Shown one piece after another: positions 44,013 through 56,700 of a DNA stretch of 64,000 bases. The notes under the pieces were generated by a model. That model was not told the DNA's origin, did not search any database, and saw only the letters and a program-made list of their open reading frames with translations. The stretch is from Euonymus europaeus. Its lineage: Eukaryota > Streptophyta > Magnoliopsida > Celastrales > Celastraceae. Each line of letters starts with the position of its first letter. Within the stretch, counting starts at the first letter, position 1. Both the position numbers and the translations under genes were made by a program. The DNA is taken from the NCBI GenBank assembly GCA_963580455.1, contig OY756968.1, forward strand, positions 9,957,544 to 10,021,543, in the 5' to 3' direction.

Positions 44013-47000
44013 ATGGCGCAGGTACAGCAACAGGTTGCGAATGCCGCTGCGAACGGTGGTGGTGGTGGGGCCAATCAGATGGTCACGACGTCGCTTTACG
44101 TTGGTGATCTGGACCTTAACGTTACCGATTCGCAACTCTACGATCTGTTCAACCAGTTGGGCCAGGTGGTCTCGGTTAGGGTTTGCAGGGACTTGACCAC
44201 CCGAAGGTCCCTGGGTTACGGTTATGTCAACTACAGCAACGCTCAAGATGGTTAGTCACTGCGTTGGTATCTTCGTTTGTTGTCGTGGTTTATATTTTTA
44301 TATGTGTTTGCTTTCTTCCCTTGTTGGGTTGGTGGTTTGGTTGTTTAGTATTGTTGCAGTGAAAATGTGCCAAGGTTTGCATTTTTATAACCTTCATTTA
44401 TGGTATGGTACGTAGTCTTTGGTGCGAGGAATGAGTGCTTAGGAAACCAGAGATAGATACCGGAATTTGCAAGTGCGTTTGTTTTCCACTTTTGCCAGTC
44501 ACAATTATGTTCAAATTAAATGGTTGATTTTGGCTATATATATATATATATATCATGTTTTATATTTTTTTGACTTGGATGCTACTTTATGGTCCTTTAA
44601 TTTCATATTCGCCGATAAGTATCTGATAATACAGATTTTTATTTCTTTTGTAATCTATGGCGTTATGCACAATACTCTATACCTGATATGGTTGCATAAA
44701 GTGAAGCTTGGGAAGGGTACTCATGAGTTAGATTATGACATGTGCATCAGAAAGTGAAATTATGACATTAAATATTGATGTATGAATCACAAGTCAGCTT
44801 GTTGTCTACCGAAAGCTGCCCAGTTAAGATGAAATGACAATGTAATATTTGTTGAATGCAATTCCCAAAGCCAAGGAGTACTTGAGTAAATTCAAATCAA
44901 TGGAAGTTGTATTGCTGTATTTTCTTGTTTCCTTAAACGATTGTTATAATTTTAGTATTATTATGTGCATGAAACTGATAGATCCAATGAATCATGAAAT
45001 ACTCAATCTGTGGGTTTCATAATCGTAATCGACATACAAAATACTGTGTCCCCCATTCAATCCTCTACCCTTTTAGTTATTATGAAGTCAAGAACCCTTC
45101 ATTATGTTGGGGAACAAATCTCTTACATGCCCAACGGTTGGCTGAAGAATTCTCAATTAAACTGGTGGCATTTTAGCTATGAAATGATACTGCTGTATAC
45201 AAACCGAGTATAGGTGTCATTGTGTCAAGCATTGAGAGGGAATTACTTGAATGACCTTGCACTATAACGTCATTATATAAATTACTTGTAGAATTTCTCA
45301 TCTAATGAGAATGTTAATTAGAAAGAATTGGAAGCTCAAAAAGATATGCAAATTTATGCCTATGCTGTCATTAGTGTCAGTTTTGAGTTCAAATGGTTTG
45401 TAGGGTAAAGTAATTTAATATGTTGATTCTGAGCTACCATTCTAAGCTTCGGTTTGCATTGTAAACTCCTTCACTTTGTATGGGAGACCATGTTATTCTG
45501 AATGTCTTTATAGTAGGTCGAATAACTGTGGGATTGTGTGATTGTTAAAAATTTAAAACTTCAAAAAATGAACTTTGAAATGATTTATCTTTTTCTTTAT
45601 GATGTATTGACAGCTTTTTTGAGAGTTAGGGCTCGATTAGGATAGAGGCTCGTGAGTCTTGTGGGCTTATAGTTCTTGGTTAAGACGCGCTGTCTAGTTT
45701 ATACAAAAGTGCCTGTGTCTTCTCATTTTTGTTAGTTGTAGAGGATTTACTTGGTTCCATTTGAAGGCATCCATAAATTCAAGAGTCTTGTAAGAAAAGG
45801 AAAATTGGTTTGTCTCTCCATCTTGTGTGCTGCACTCTGATTGTTGTCGCTTTCTTACAGCTGCAAGAGCAATGGACATGCTGAATTTCACTCCCCTCAA
45901 TGGTAACCCAATAAGGGTCATGTATTCTCATCGTGACCCAAGTGTGCGCAAAAGTGGAGCTGGGAATATATTCATTAAGGTATTTATCTGGATAATGAGC
46001 AGTTTTGAATGCTGCCATTTTTTATTTTTAAAGATCTCTGTTGTTACCGGCCCTCACATTTTAATTATTTAATATGATTAACTCATGTTTAACTTGACAG
46101 AACTTGGATAAGTCAATTGACCACAAAGCTCTGCATGATACATTTTCTGCATTTGGAACCGTCCTCTCCTGCAAGGTGGCTACAGATGCGTCCGGCCAGT
46201 CAAAAGGATATGGATTTGTCCAATTTGACAATGAGGAATCTGCGCCAAGGGCAATTGAGAAGCTGAACGGTATGCTTTTGAATGATAAGCAAGTTTATGT
46301 GGGACCCTTCCTTCGTAAACATGAAAGAGAAACAACTATTGATAAGATCAAATTCAACAATGTCTTTGTGAAGAATCTATCAGAATCTACAAATGATGAA
46401 GATTTGAAGAAAATTTTTGGTGAATTTGGGACAATCACTAGTGCTGTGGTGATGAGAGATGGGGAAGGAAAATCAAGATGCTTTGGGTTTGTCAATTTTG
46501 AGAATGTAGATGATGCTGCTAGGGCTGTTGAGGCTCTTAATGGGAAAAAGTTTGATGATAAAGAATTGTACGTTGGGAAAGCTCAGAAGAAGTCTGAAAG
46601 AGAAACTGAATTAAAACTTAGATTTGACCAGAGTATGAAGGAAGACAAATTTCAAGGAGCAAACTTGTATATTAAAAACTTAGATGATAGTATAGGTGAT
46701 GATAAGCTGAAAGAATTGTTCTCAGTTTGGTTCCATAACGTCATGCAAGGTTTGTTAGTTCACTCAATTCTACATCAGTGATCTATGTTTCAGCCTTTGA
46801 AGGTTATTTTCTAATCAAAAAAGAAAAAAAAAAATCTTTGACATGCTAACAGGTTATGAAAGATCCAAATGGAATTAGTAAGGGATCAGGATTCGTGGCA
46901 TTTTCTACTCCTGAAGAGGCGTCTAGAGCTGTAAGTTGATTTTTTAATGGAGAGATGGGAGATTATCATGACTGTACTACTCTGCATGTAACAGTTATTT

Positions 47001-49684
47001 TATCTTTCTGGATAGATGTTAGAGATGAATGCCAAAATAGTCATTAGCAAACCCCTTTATGTTGCACTTGCACAACGGAAGGAAGATAGAAGAGCAAAGA
47101 TGCAGGTACATCTTTCTCTGGAATAGTTATTGAGCCTTTAGTTATTTGTTGTTGTCCTATCAGTAAGACAATATATATTCTTTGATGTCATTGTCTTCAT
47201 TGTTCATTGTTGTCATGTGAAATATCGTAATGCCTTTTATAAGCTGGGATGTTGACAATTTATATACTTTGATGTTGTCTTCATTGCTGTTGTTAGAATG
47301 TATATATAAATGATGTAAACGTCCCAATCCAAAATGTTAGCTTATTGGGTTGAATGGCAAAGTAACTAATATTAACATGGTATTAGAGCGAGAAGTATTG
47401 GGTTTAAGCTTTATCTTCCACAATTTAAACTCTTATTTATTGTCCCAAATGTGGGCTTTTGTGTGTGAGTAGTTCAATGTCAGGGCCTCGTTTGTTGTGC
47501 ACATGTTGGGCCCGTCAGAGTTGCCCAGCCCACTTGTGAGGAGAGTTTAGAATATCTATTTATTAATGATGTGAACCGATCCAATCCAAAAAGTTAACTT
47601 ATTGGGTTGAATGATATACTAACTAACCTTAGCACTTGTCATGTGAAATATTGTATTGCCTTATAATGAGCTGTTTGTCTCGATATGACGAATATTTTAC
47701 AAGCATGTGTCAATATTTATTTTGATCTGATTGGTGGTGTAGTTCACAATATTAACTTGATTCAATGATGTGTCATTTTGATGTTTTTCCTTTGACCTGG
47801 GTTTGGCATACTTAGAAGTATAATTCATTCGGATTGCATAATGGACTTCTGCATCTTCTTCAGGCTCAGTTTTCTCACATGCGGCCTGCTATGGCAGCTT
47901 CAGTTGCTCCTCGTTTACCAATGTTCCCTGCTGGAAGTCCAGGTCTTGGACAGCAACTATTTTATGGGCAAGCCCCACCTGCTATGATACCTCCCCAGGT
48001 AATGCATGCTCCTATTGTGTTTTGCAACTTTTTCGTTCTGTACATGATGGCATGGCATAAAGTTTACTTTAGTTTGGGTCATACTTTATTTATTTATTCA
48101 TTTTTGGAGATGCAATATGGTTCGGGCTTATAGCACCTTTCAACTGAAAAACATTCCTAACTCTGCTTACAATTGTTTAACCTGACAATACCGTCATACT
48201 TCATAGCATGGATTTGGGTATCAGCAGCAGCTTGTTCCTGGTATGAGGCCTGGTGGAGCTCCTGTGCCAAACTTTTTTATGCCAATGGTTCAACAGGGGC
48301 AGCAAGGGCAGCGTCCAGGTGGCAGACGAACTGGGGTTGCTCAGCAGTCCCAGCAGCCAGTCCCACTTATGCAGCAACAGGTTAGACTTTCTTTCGTTTA
48401 TTGAGCATTTGAGTGCTGTGTGTTTGCAGGTAGCATTTTTTATCTGATAGCTTGTTTGATTGACAGATGCTTCCCAGGGGTCGCATGTATCGTTACCCAC
48501 CTGGTCGTGGGTTGTCTGATGTTCCCATGCCTGGTGTTGCTGGAGGCATGGTTTCTGTTCCATATGACATGGGCAGTATGCAGCTGCGGGATGCTACCCC
48601 TCAGCCAATTCCTATTGGGGCTTTGGCTAGTGCCCTTGCAAATGCCTCTCCAGAACAGCAAAGAACGGTAGGTGCCCAGCGTTATATGTCTGCAAATTTT
48701 AGGTAAAAGAAAGTGTTCTTTTTTTTCTCTTCCCCTTTCTTTGGGAGGGAGGAGGGTTGGGGAGAGGAGTTAGGTTTGGGAGGCTTGTGCAGGGGGAGAT
48801 GGAATGGCTACTAATTTCTTCTGCTGTTTTCAATGTCTGAAGTAAAAAACTTGAATGTGATAGTGTAGGCTTTGGCTACATGTAGGAGTCGTGACTAGAT
48901 GGAATTTGGAAAGTTTTTTGTTTGAGACAACTCAACGTTTGACTCTTTTTTCCCCGATATAACTGTGTTAAGTGGGCTTTGTTGGAGTCCTTGAGCTGAA
49001 CATACTGTCACTTGAATCTTAAAATTCTGAAGATTTGCTTCAATATAAATAGATAATTGTAGATGAGGGAGCCAGGGAGGGCACTGCCTTGGTGTTAATG
49101 ACCTGTAATTGACTTTTTTTTGTCTTTTCCCTGATTGTATCAGGGAGGCACTTTCTTGGTGCTTTGTTTAATGAGTTATTTTTGATGCTTTGAAAGAGGT
49201 TATAAATAAATAATGCATGTTACTAGTCACGTGGGTAGGTAAAAATGCAGCCAAAAAAAACTAGTTTCTCAATTTCTGCTGTAATAGCGGTATGGAGATA
49301 AGAAAAAATGACAATGGCCGTTCCTTTTGAGGTATACTTGAGTTATTTATGTGCCGTACATCGTCTTCAACGTGCAGCTATTATTGCCTTTTGAATTTAT
49401 GAAAACTTTAATCTCTTCTGCTTGATGATGCTGTGTAGATGCTCGGTGAGAACCTTTACCCACTTGTGGAACAGCTGGAGCCTGATGCGGCAGCCAAGGT
49501 TACAGGCATGCTTCTTGAGATGGATCAGACTGAGGTTTTGCATTTGCTCGAGTCACCAGAAGCTCTTAAGGCAAAGGTCGCTGAGGCAATGGACGTTTTA
49601 AGGAATGTTGCTCAGCACCAGCAGGCAGGCAGTGCAGTTGATCAGTTGAGCTCGCTGTCATTGAATGACAACCTTGTTTCTTAA
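44013..49684 (+). CDS. Poly(A)-binding protein (PAB2/4/8-like), nine exons, with a 2-nt deletion in exon 3
   Basis: Cytoplasmic poly(A)-binding protein: binds mRNA poly(A) tails through four RRMs and recruits PAM2-motif partners through its C-terminal MLLE domain. Exons: 44013-44250, 45861-45979, 46101-46749, 46853-46930, 47016-47105, 47864-47998, 48207-48380, 48467-48667, 49439-49684, all with GT...AG introns. RNP motifs are visible for RRM1 ([13 protein letters not shown]), RRM2 ([14 protein letters not shown]), RRM3 (VFVKNL, CFGFVNF) and RRM4 (LYIKNL, GSGFVAF). The Q/G/P-rich linker is in exons 6-8, and the MLLE signature VTGMLLEM in exon 9. Exon 3 is 649 nt although both its ends are in phase 0. 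Two bases are missing near 46726 (tca g ttt ggt), which puts a stop at 46876-46878. With the frame kept the protein would be about 643 aa. The cause is either a lesion or an assembly error. The start was chosen at MAQVQQQ; no in-frame upstream ATG is seen. Confidence 0.93.
44251..45860 (+). other. PABP intron 1
   Basis: This 1,610-bp intron interrupts RRM1 after RNP1 (phase 1) with donor GTTAGT and acceptor TTTCTTACAG. It is AT-rich with a short (ta)n near 44535-44553. Nothing else is recognised. Confidence 0.8.
47291..47634 (+). mobile_element. TRIM-like mini retrotransposon in PABP intron 5
   Basis: Two direct repeats of about 88 bp (47291-47377 and about 47546-47634) share aatgatgt.aac, caatccaaaa.gtta, cttattgggttgaatg and end in CA. 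Right after the first comes tggtattagagcg (47378-47390), matching the initiator tRNA-Met primer site with one change. A purine run gaggagag (47538-47545) precedes the second. LTR, PBS, PPT, LTR in 344 bp without coding capacity is the structure of a TRIM. No clean 5-bp duplication is visible; the flanks instead carry a longer repeat (47210 and 47636, ttgtcatgtgaaatat). Confidence 0.62.
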
Positions 49685-50738
49685 GTAAAATGCTAGCAGT
49701 CTTTTTCTTTTTGTGTGTGTGGAAATGATGGGTTTATAATTTATCTGGTTTGATACAAGCTTAACTTTTGTTAGTTGGGCGGAAGGATAGTGCCTTGTGT
49801 TATGCTCTTTTTGAGAGGTTGGAGGAGCTTAATAATTGCCGTTTCTGTGCACATCATGAGCCTAAAATAGTTTTTGTGGGAACATAACCAGCGGTTTGAA
49901 GCTGAAAACTAATATAATCCGCAATGATGTTGCTGATAGTTGATAATTTTCTCGATTCTAATTGCTTCACACCTTGCGATTTGATGGCTGAGGTGAATCC
50001 AAATAAACTTTTAGTTGTGTGGGATAGGAGTTGGTATGACTTTGTTCATGTTTTCTCAACCCAATCTAATGGAAACCCGCAAGGCATCAACACTCCCAGT
50101 GTTCTACCAGAATTTCTGTAAGAAAATATTTGAAAACCACTGTCCCACTGATCCGAAATTTTGATTTCCATGCCCACTAACTACATTTATTAACTTTTCT
50201 CAAATGTTCTATTAGTTTCTTTCTTTTTGTTTTTGTTTTGCATGGTTGCATCGCAAAAAGCCTGCAATTTTCCTCTTTATCAAAACCAACGTTCTCTACT
50301 AAAGCAGAGCATTTACCAGACTCAAATTAGTTTTGATTCAACTATCTAGAGCCACCCAAATATGAAACGCCAACGCCACCCTCTACACTTGGTACATGGA
50401 TTTCGAAATTGAAATGGCATTAACAATAAAAACAGATAACAGCAATCTCACTTCGAAGCTGCGGATATGGTTGTAATGAAAGTTCCATGCAAAGGGAAAT
50501 GTACATGTTCTTTTGGGAACAATCCGAATATCTGATACAACATCAATCAAAATGTTTCATATGATTCTATCGTCAAAAAACCAGAAGTTACTTTTTCCCC
50601 TAATTACACCAAGTAAACATCAATTATATGCACAACACAAGAAACCTAAGATTATGAGCATATTGCATCTGGCCTTCACAGTTCATCCAAATCCTATTCA
50701 AACGCAGATGGGATTTCATCCGAATCTGCCACATTAAA
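49685..50738. other. Convergent 3' region between PABP and SUD1
   Basis: The stop codons of the two genes lie 1,054 bp apart and face each other, so both 3' UTRs and poly(A) sites must be here. I see no further gene. Open frames at 49924-50121 and 50513-50737 show no domain. Confidence 0.6.
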
Positions 50739-53700
50739 TTAAGCTTCTTGCTGGGTAATATGTCTTAACCTCAGTCCCACATTGTCTTCCCGCTCATCTA
50801 GAATCAAACCAGCACCAACCAAATGAGAACTCTGCGCTTCAGATGATGTTCCTACATCATTTTCTTTATTACGTCTATCTTCCCCAAAATTATGAAGCCT
50901 ACGACCAATTAGATAGCGATCATCACGTATGGAGTTGTGAAGGTTGGTGAACCAGACATGAAATCTCTTGCCACAAAAGCACAGCACACTGAAGCACAGG
51001 CATCCAAGCCATGCAAATCTGTACACCGCGGAATTTATGACTAATGGGTAACCAAGCACAGGAAACACCCCCCTAGCAAGTACATATGGAACACACAAGG
51101 CTGTAAGAAGCTTTATAATTATAGGTAACACAATCTCCTGCAAAACCCAAAGGCTGCGCAGCCTGGAGAAACCGTCTTCTCTAATCCTTTCAAATTTCAT
51201 CCGCCAGCTTTCATCCGCCAATGGCATCATGTGGTCCAACATAACCTGCTCAAGCATAAAGAGAAGCCGATAAAAATAATAACAATACTATTACTGATAA
51301 AACCTTCTCTCTTCATTCCTGATCCTTCGCTACAATTCCATCTAATCCATCACAAAAAAAATTAAAAATATAAGAGAGAGAGAGTAAACAGTGTGAAACC
51401 CCTCTATAGTTAAAGAAGTACAAACTCGATATGTTACTGCCTACTGGCACTGGCCTATCACCTCTTTTGAGACAAAACTAGATTTCCACAAATTCTGCCA
51501 TCACACAACCCCAATTGTGGTCAAGTAAATTGACAAAACATCATAAGTTAGAACTATTTGTTGAAAAATGGGTTCACATTATTTAGCAAAAGGTAAAAGC
51601 TACGTAACACCGATACGCGTGCGGGGATACAAATACAGGAATACGAGGATTCGTCGATGCTTGCAAAAACTAGGATATAAGTGCAGCCGGATAAGGCTTA
51701 TATACTAATATTATTATTTTATATATATTCATCTAAAATTCAGAAATATATCATACATATATTGAACAAAATAAAAAATATCAACTTAATTTCATTACAT
51801 ACCATTAACCAAGTATCATATGATTTGTTGTTATTCAGGTGCTAGTGACTGGATTAACCCATTGGTTTATGGGTTGGTCCATTAGTTGAATCTGAATCCG
51901 CCCATGGGTTAAGGAATGGTGCCCCAATGGGTCTCTCCTTAGATTTTATCTTTTTCATTTCATCGAAGAACGTGGCTTCATTCACTTCTATGTGATTTGA
52001 GTACAGCCTCGACAACTAAGATGTGATGAGAAACTGGTAGCCCAGCCCCCAGTGAAGGAGTGAGATTTTGAAAGACGAAGAGGACAATTTGCCAACCAAG
52101 GGTGAGGAAATACAAGAGGACGAGTGAGTTGACTGGGGGACCAGATTATGGAGGATACTGTTTTCTTGTAGGTTTTGTGAGGATGATTCTACATTCGGGC
52201 ACCGAATTAAACAAATTTTTTTAAAAAAATGAGGTGCAGGGTTGCAGCACCCAGTGCTTTTTCTGACGAACCCACAGTGCACCCCTACCCCAAATGGACC
52301 CAGTGCAGGGGTGTCCCTACTGACGAATTGGTGCTTCGTAAGGCAAAAATAATAAATGAAGAGAGAGAGCAGGTAGCCAGTAGAGGTATACAAAAACAGA
52401 AGATGAGCAGCAGCACAAAGCTTTCATTGTGCCTTGGAATTAACAATAGTTCCCATAAATGGCTCCTCCCAAATTTATCTGGAGCACAGGAATAAAAAAT
52501 AAATAAATTACGAACACTTAGTCAAGAGCAACTAATGCTAATAACCACTTTCATCATCCATAGGGCTTCAAGTTGCGAAAATCTTTCCAAAATTGCCTTC
52601 CAGCTGTAGTTTTATTCCAGAAACTACAGCAGCAGCATGTTCAAGGATTTCTTAACTTCTCATGTGACTAGATAACAAAATTTCCATTTAAATATCAATT
52701 CGTACAAAAGTAGGAAAACAAAGCAGTCTGTAAATTCTACTTATCAAAAGAAACAGAATTCATTGGACAAACATAAAAGATAGAGAACTCACCAATCTAG
52801 TCCATATTTTAAGAAAAATGAGCCCCACTGCCCAGTCCTGATACAGGAGGAAAACTGGGCTTTCATCTACAGGCACCCGCATTGGTACAATCACCAGAAG
52901 TTCAAAGAGAAGTCCAACCAAAACAGGAATGACAAAAATCTGTAGCACAACAGTTTTGTCATTGAGGATTAGAAATCCACCAAATATTGAAAATTAACGA
53001 GGTAGAGTAGAAGAGAACTCAAAAGATATAAAAAGCATAAGGACTCGTACCCATATTGATAATAGTGCAGAGCTCTTGACAACAATGCCACACCACTTCC
53101 AGATTTGGCCAAACAAAGCTGCTGCCCTCTTAGCTTTAACATACTCGATGGAATACCTAGCTCCAGCTATAGTAGTCCAAATAACATAGCTTCCAATGAC
53201 AAAAGCATATAAATCTAAAAATGGTAAAGAATTGAAGAAATCAGGATTCAGCGCCAGAAATACAAAGCATGACAGCTAAAAAGAAATATTGATCAACTAA
53301 GGAGTTCAATTTGAGCCTACCATTGCATCTGATGCCATGTGTGATAGGCAGGACAGGAACTGCATTGCAAAGTGCACGACCAAGAGATATTGGTACAACA
53401 ATCAAGGCAGAATTAAAGATTAGCATTGTCATCCAAGTTATCACCAGCAAGAGGACAATACGGAGAACAAAGCTGTACCTGCTAAAGGGAAAATTAAGTG
53501 AAAAAACATTAGATGATGCAAGTCAGTAAGAAGTCTGAAATTGAAATAAGACTGCTCACACCAACATATAAAGAAAATAAGGTAAGATGAACGAAGGATC
53601 ACACATTACAAGGGACAAGTAAAAGAAAAACTTTAACAAAGAAGAATAGTCTAATTATAGATACTATAGAGATGAGTAAAAAAGAGCATCTTTAGTTTAA

Positions 53701-56700
53701 TTGCACACTTCTGACAGAAGAAAATTAAATAAAAAAACACGGACAACCACAACAGCAACATAAACAAAAGAACCCTGTACAAAAGCAATGACAAAAAATC
53801 AAAGTGTTAAAAAGACACCACAAATAAATAAAATAAAACTTCTATCTCCACTGGAAAGAGCCACAGCCAATGTGGAGGAAGTGCCCCATTCCTTTTCTTT
53901 CCCCTCTAGCCATCTTGAAAGAATCCTAAAATTCCAACGGGGTCCCTTGCAATTTATGCACCCGAGTATGACAAACTTCATAAGTAAAACATATACAAAA
54001 CTTATTCCATTTTTTCATGCTCTGATATAAATCAGATCCATTCCAAATATTGGTATTTTATATCTATATAACTTACTCTGAATCAGATTGATCATCGCCA
54101 TCGTACTCCACTGTGACATTAGAATCTTCTGATGCAAGAATGGCTCGGTTTGGATTACCAACAGCTGGAAATCCTACCAAAGCCTGATCCTGTGCACCAA
54201 ATTGTATTACTCTATCCTGCCTTCCAGGATCCCCATTCTCCTGAGCACCACTGTCCTCACATGGGGGAAGTAAGAAATCTGTTAAACCAAGTGCCCAGCC
54301 AACTACTGTAAACCAGTAGCGTAGAAGAGATTTGATAGTAGCCCGCAGTTTGAAATGTTCAATAGCAAATGGAATACATATCTGGAAGACAAGCATGTCA
54401 GCTGGAATCTCAGTAAACGGATCAGATACCCTGCCACAAATTACAGGATGTTAACAAATGAAGATGATCACCAAGATGAATGGTTAATGCTTGCCGACAA
54501 AATATGCAGATTGATCTTACGATATATCTAGTGGAAAAACTGAGGGTACCATCCTCATGGCGAGTTTTACTGGTAAAAATACAAGCATCACAATTAAACT
54601 CCCATAGACTGCGACAGATAAGAGGACCCTACGTGCATGCTTGTGCACAGGATCATCAATTAAATCACGGAAGGGATTGTAGTTTGGATCAGCTGGATCT
54701 CGAAGAAAGTAAAGAACTCCGTTCCGCAAAACCTGCCCACAGCCAAAGAAGAATTAGAAAAATCTGGTTTTGAACTATAACCCCACAAAAAAAGATAAAG
54801 AACAATACCCCCCGAAGAAGGCTGACAAATATGCTGATCTGTAGCATGTATACGATCCCCACAACCCAATGCAGCGCACTACTTGCCAGAGGAGAAATAG
54901 AAAAGAATTGAACTCTTTGAGCCATAGTCTTGCCAAACATTCTGATAGTACAGACATCTAGCCACCATCCACACATCAAAGGAAAGACCCCAAGTTCAAC
55001 CACCAAAAGAAAGGCAACCTTAATCATGGTCATCAAATGCTTCATTGCTGCCAAGAACTGTCTAGCAAGGGATGGAATTGTCTCTGCTATTAAAGCAATA
55101 CCATAAAATCTCCCCATAGTTAAAGCTTCTCCCTTTGTGTAGCGGATGAAAGCAATAATGCCAAGGTAAAAGACAACTAGCAAAAATATAAAGGTGTATC
55201 CAATAGCAAGCATCGTAACATCAGAGAATCGTGATGCACCAACACTGGCCCTTTCCATAAGCTCAGCCGATAGTGGGGTGCTAATGTTGTTTGAGACGTC
55301 ATTTAGTCCACTCGCATTTACTTTTAACATTTCTGCAACTTGATCCAGGATGCCATTCTCCTGGCCATCTGATGTCAAGTTTGTAACAGCAGTTAATGCA
55401 TTTTTTAAGGTGATATTTGCTAACGAGAGGGTAGTCTCAGTAAGAGGCATAACTGTTGACAGCACCGGACCGCTAGCAGTAGAAAAGATCAATGATGCAT
55501 AAAAAAGTACAAGTCGTCCTAATGAGAAGGGCACGAAGATCACAACACCAAGAAATATCATATTACTTGCCAGAACCTGCATAATAATAATATTCAATAT
55601 CTTGAAAACAAAATATACACAAACATTAATCATTAATATAACTTTGGCCTAATTCTAAATTACCAGGACTACATATACTGATATACATGAACTTTTATAT
55701 GAAAAAATTATAATGTGATATAAAGTTACAGCTTAAATTAAATTTGTGAAAAAAGAAAGACAAGAATCAGGTGATCCAACAACGAAATGACGAATGGCAT
55801 ATAAAACTAATTGGGCAAAAAAAATTAAATACTAATTTCTCTTCTCCCTTAATCTTTCTCCAACACTGAGATGCTAGGTTGAAAGGCTGACAAAGATAAA
55901 CATAACCATCATCAACCACGAAATTTCATTGCCAGGAAATAAAGCTTCATTATTACAATGTTCTTGAGAATATAAATTCAGGCAGCCACTTTGTAATCTT
56001 TGGGTTGAACCCCATAATAAATTTCTTCTCCAATCAGAACAACAAGAATACAAATGAAAATGGTGCAGAAGAGAAGGATGGACTCACAGTGAATGCATTT
56101 TCAACTAAATGGAAAACAGGACCCTGCATGCCAACAAGCTCATCAAATGGCACATCCTCTGCCCCATCAGCGTCATCCAACCCATCAAACATCTGTTCTA
56201 CATGAGCTTCAAGCCGTGCTGCCTGCACCTCCCAGCGAGCAGCAACATTTTCTGCATTTCTTCGAATTACTTGGCCGGCTCCCACTCCTTGGGCTCCTCC
56301 AGCTTCTTCACCATTCCCATCACCTACAAAATTCCTATTAGCTTGTCCAGGAGGACGTCTTGCAGCGCGAGCACCATTTCTATCCCCTTCATCTTCTCCC
56401 TCAGCATCTTGTCCTCCGAGTTCTCGTAGATGCCTGAAGTAATCCCTCAGAGAAGTGGCCCCGAGAAAAATAAAGACGATGCTGGCAGAGAGAAGAAACC
56501 CATGCAGACAATCAGTAAGAATAACAGTACTGGAGATATGACTCAGGAATAATCTCTGTGCTTCACCAAAACTCCTCACAAAAGCCAACTGCCATATCCA
56601 AAATGTTATGAAGGGTATAATCAGCAGCCAGACAGACAGTACAAAACTAAGGCGCAAACAGAATTGCAGCACATGGCAAGCTTTCATTGCTGTCCCTACT

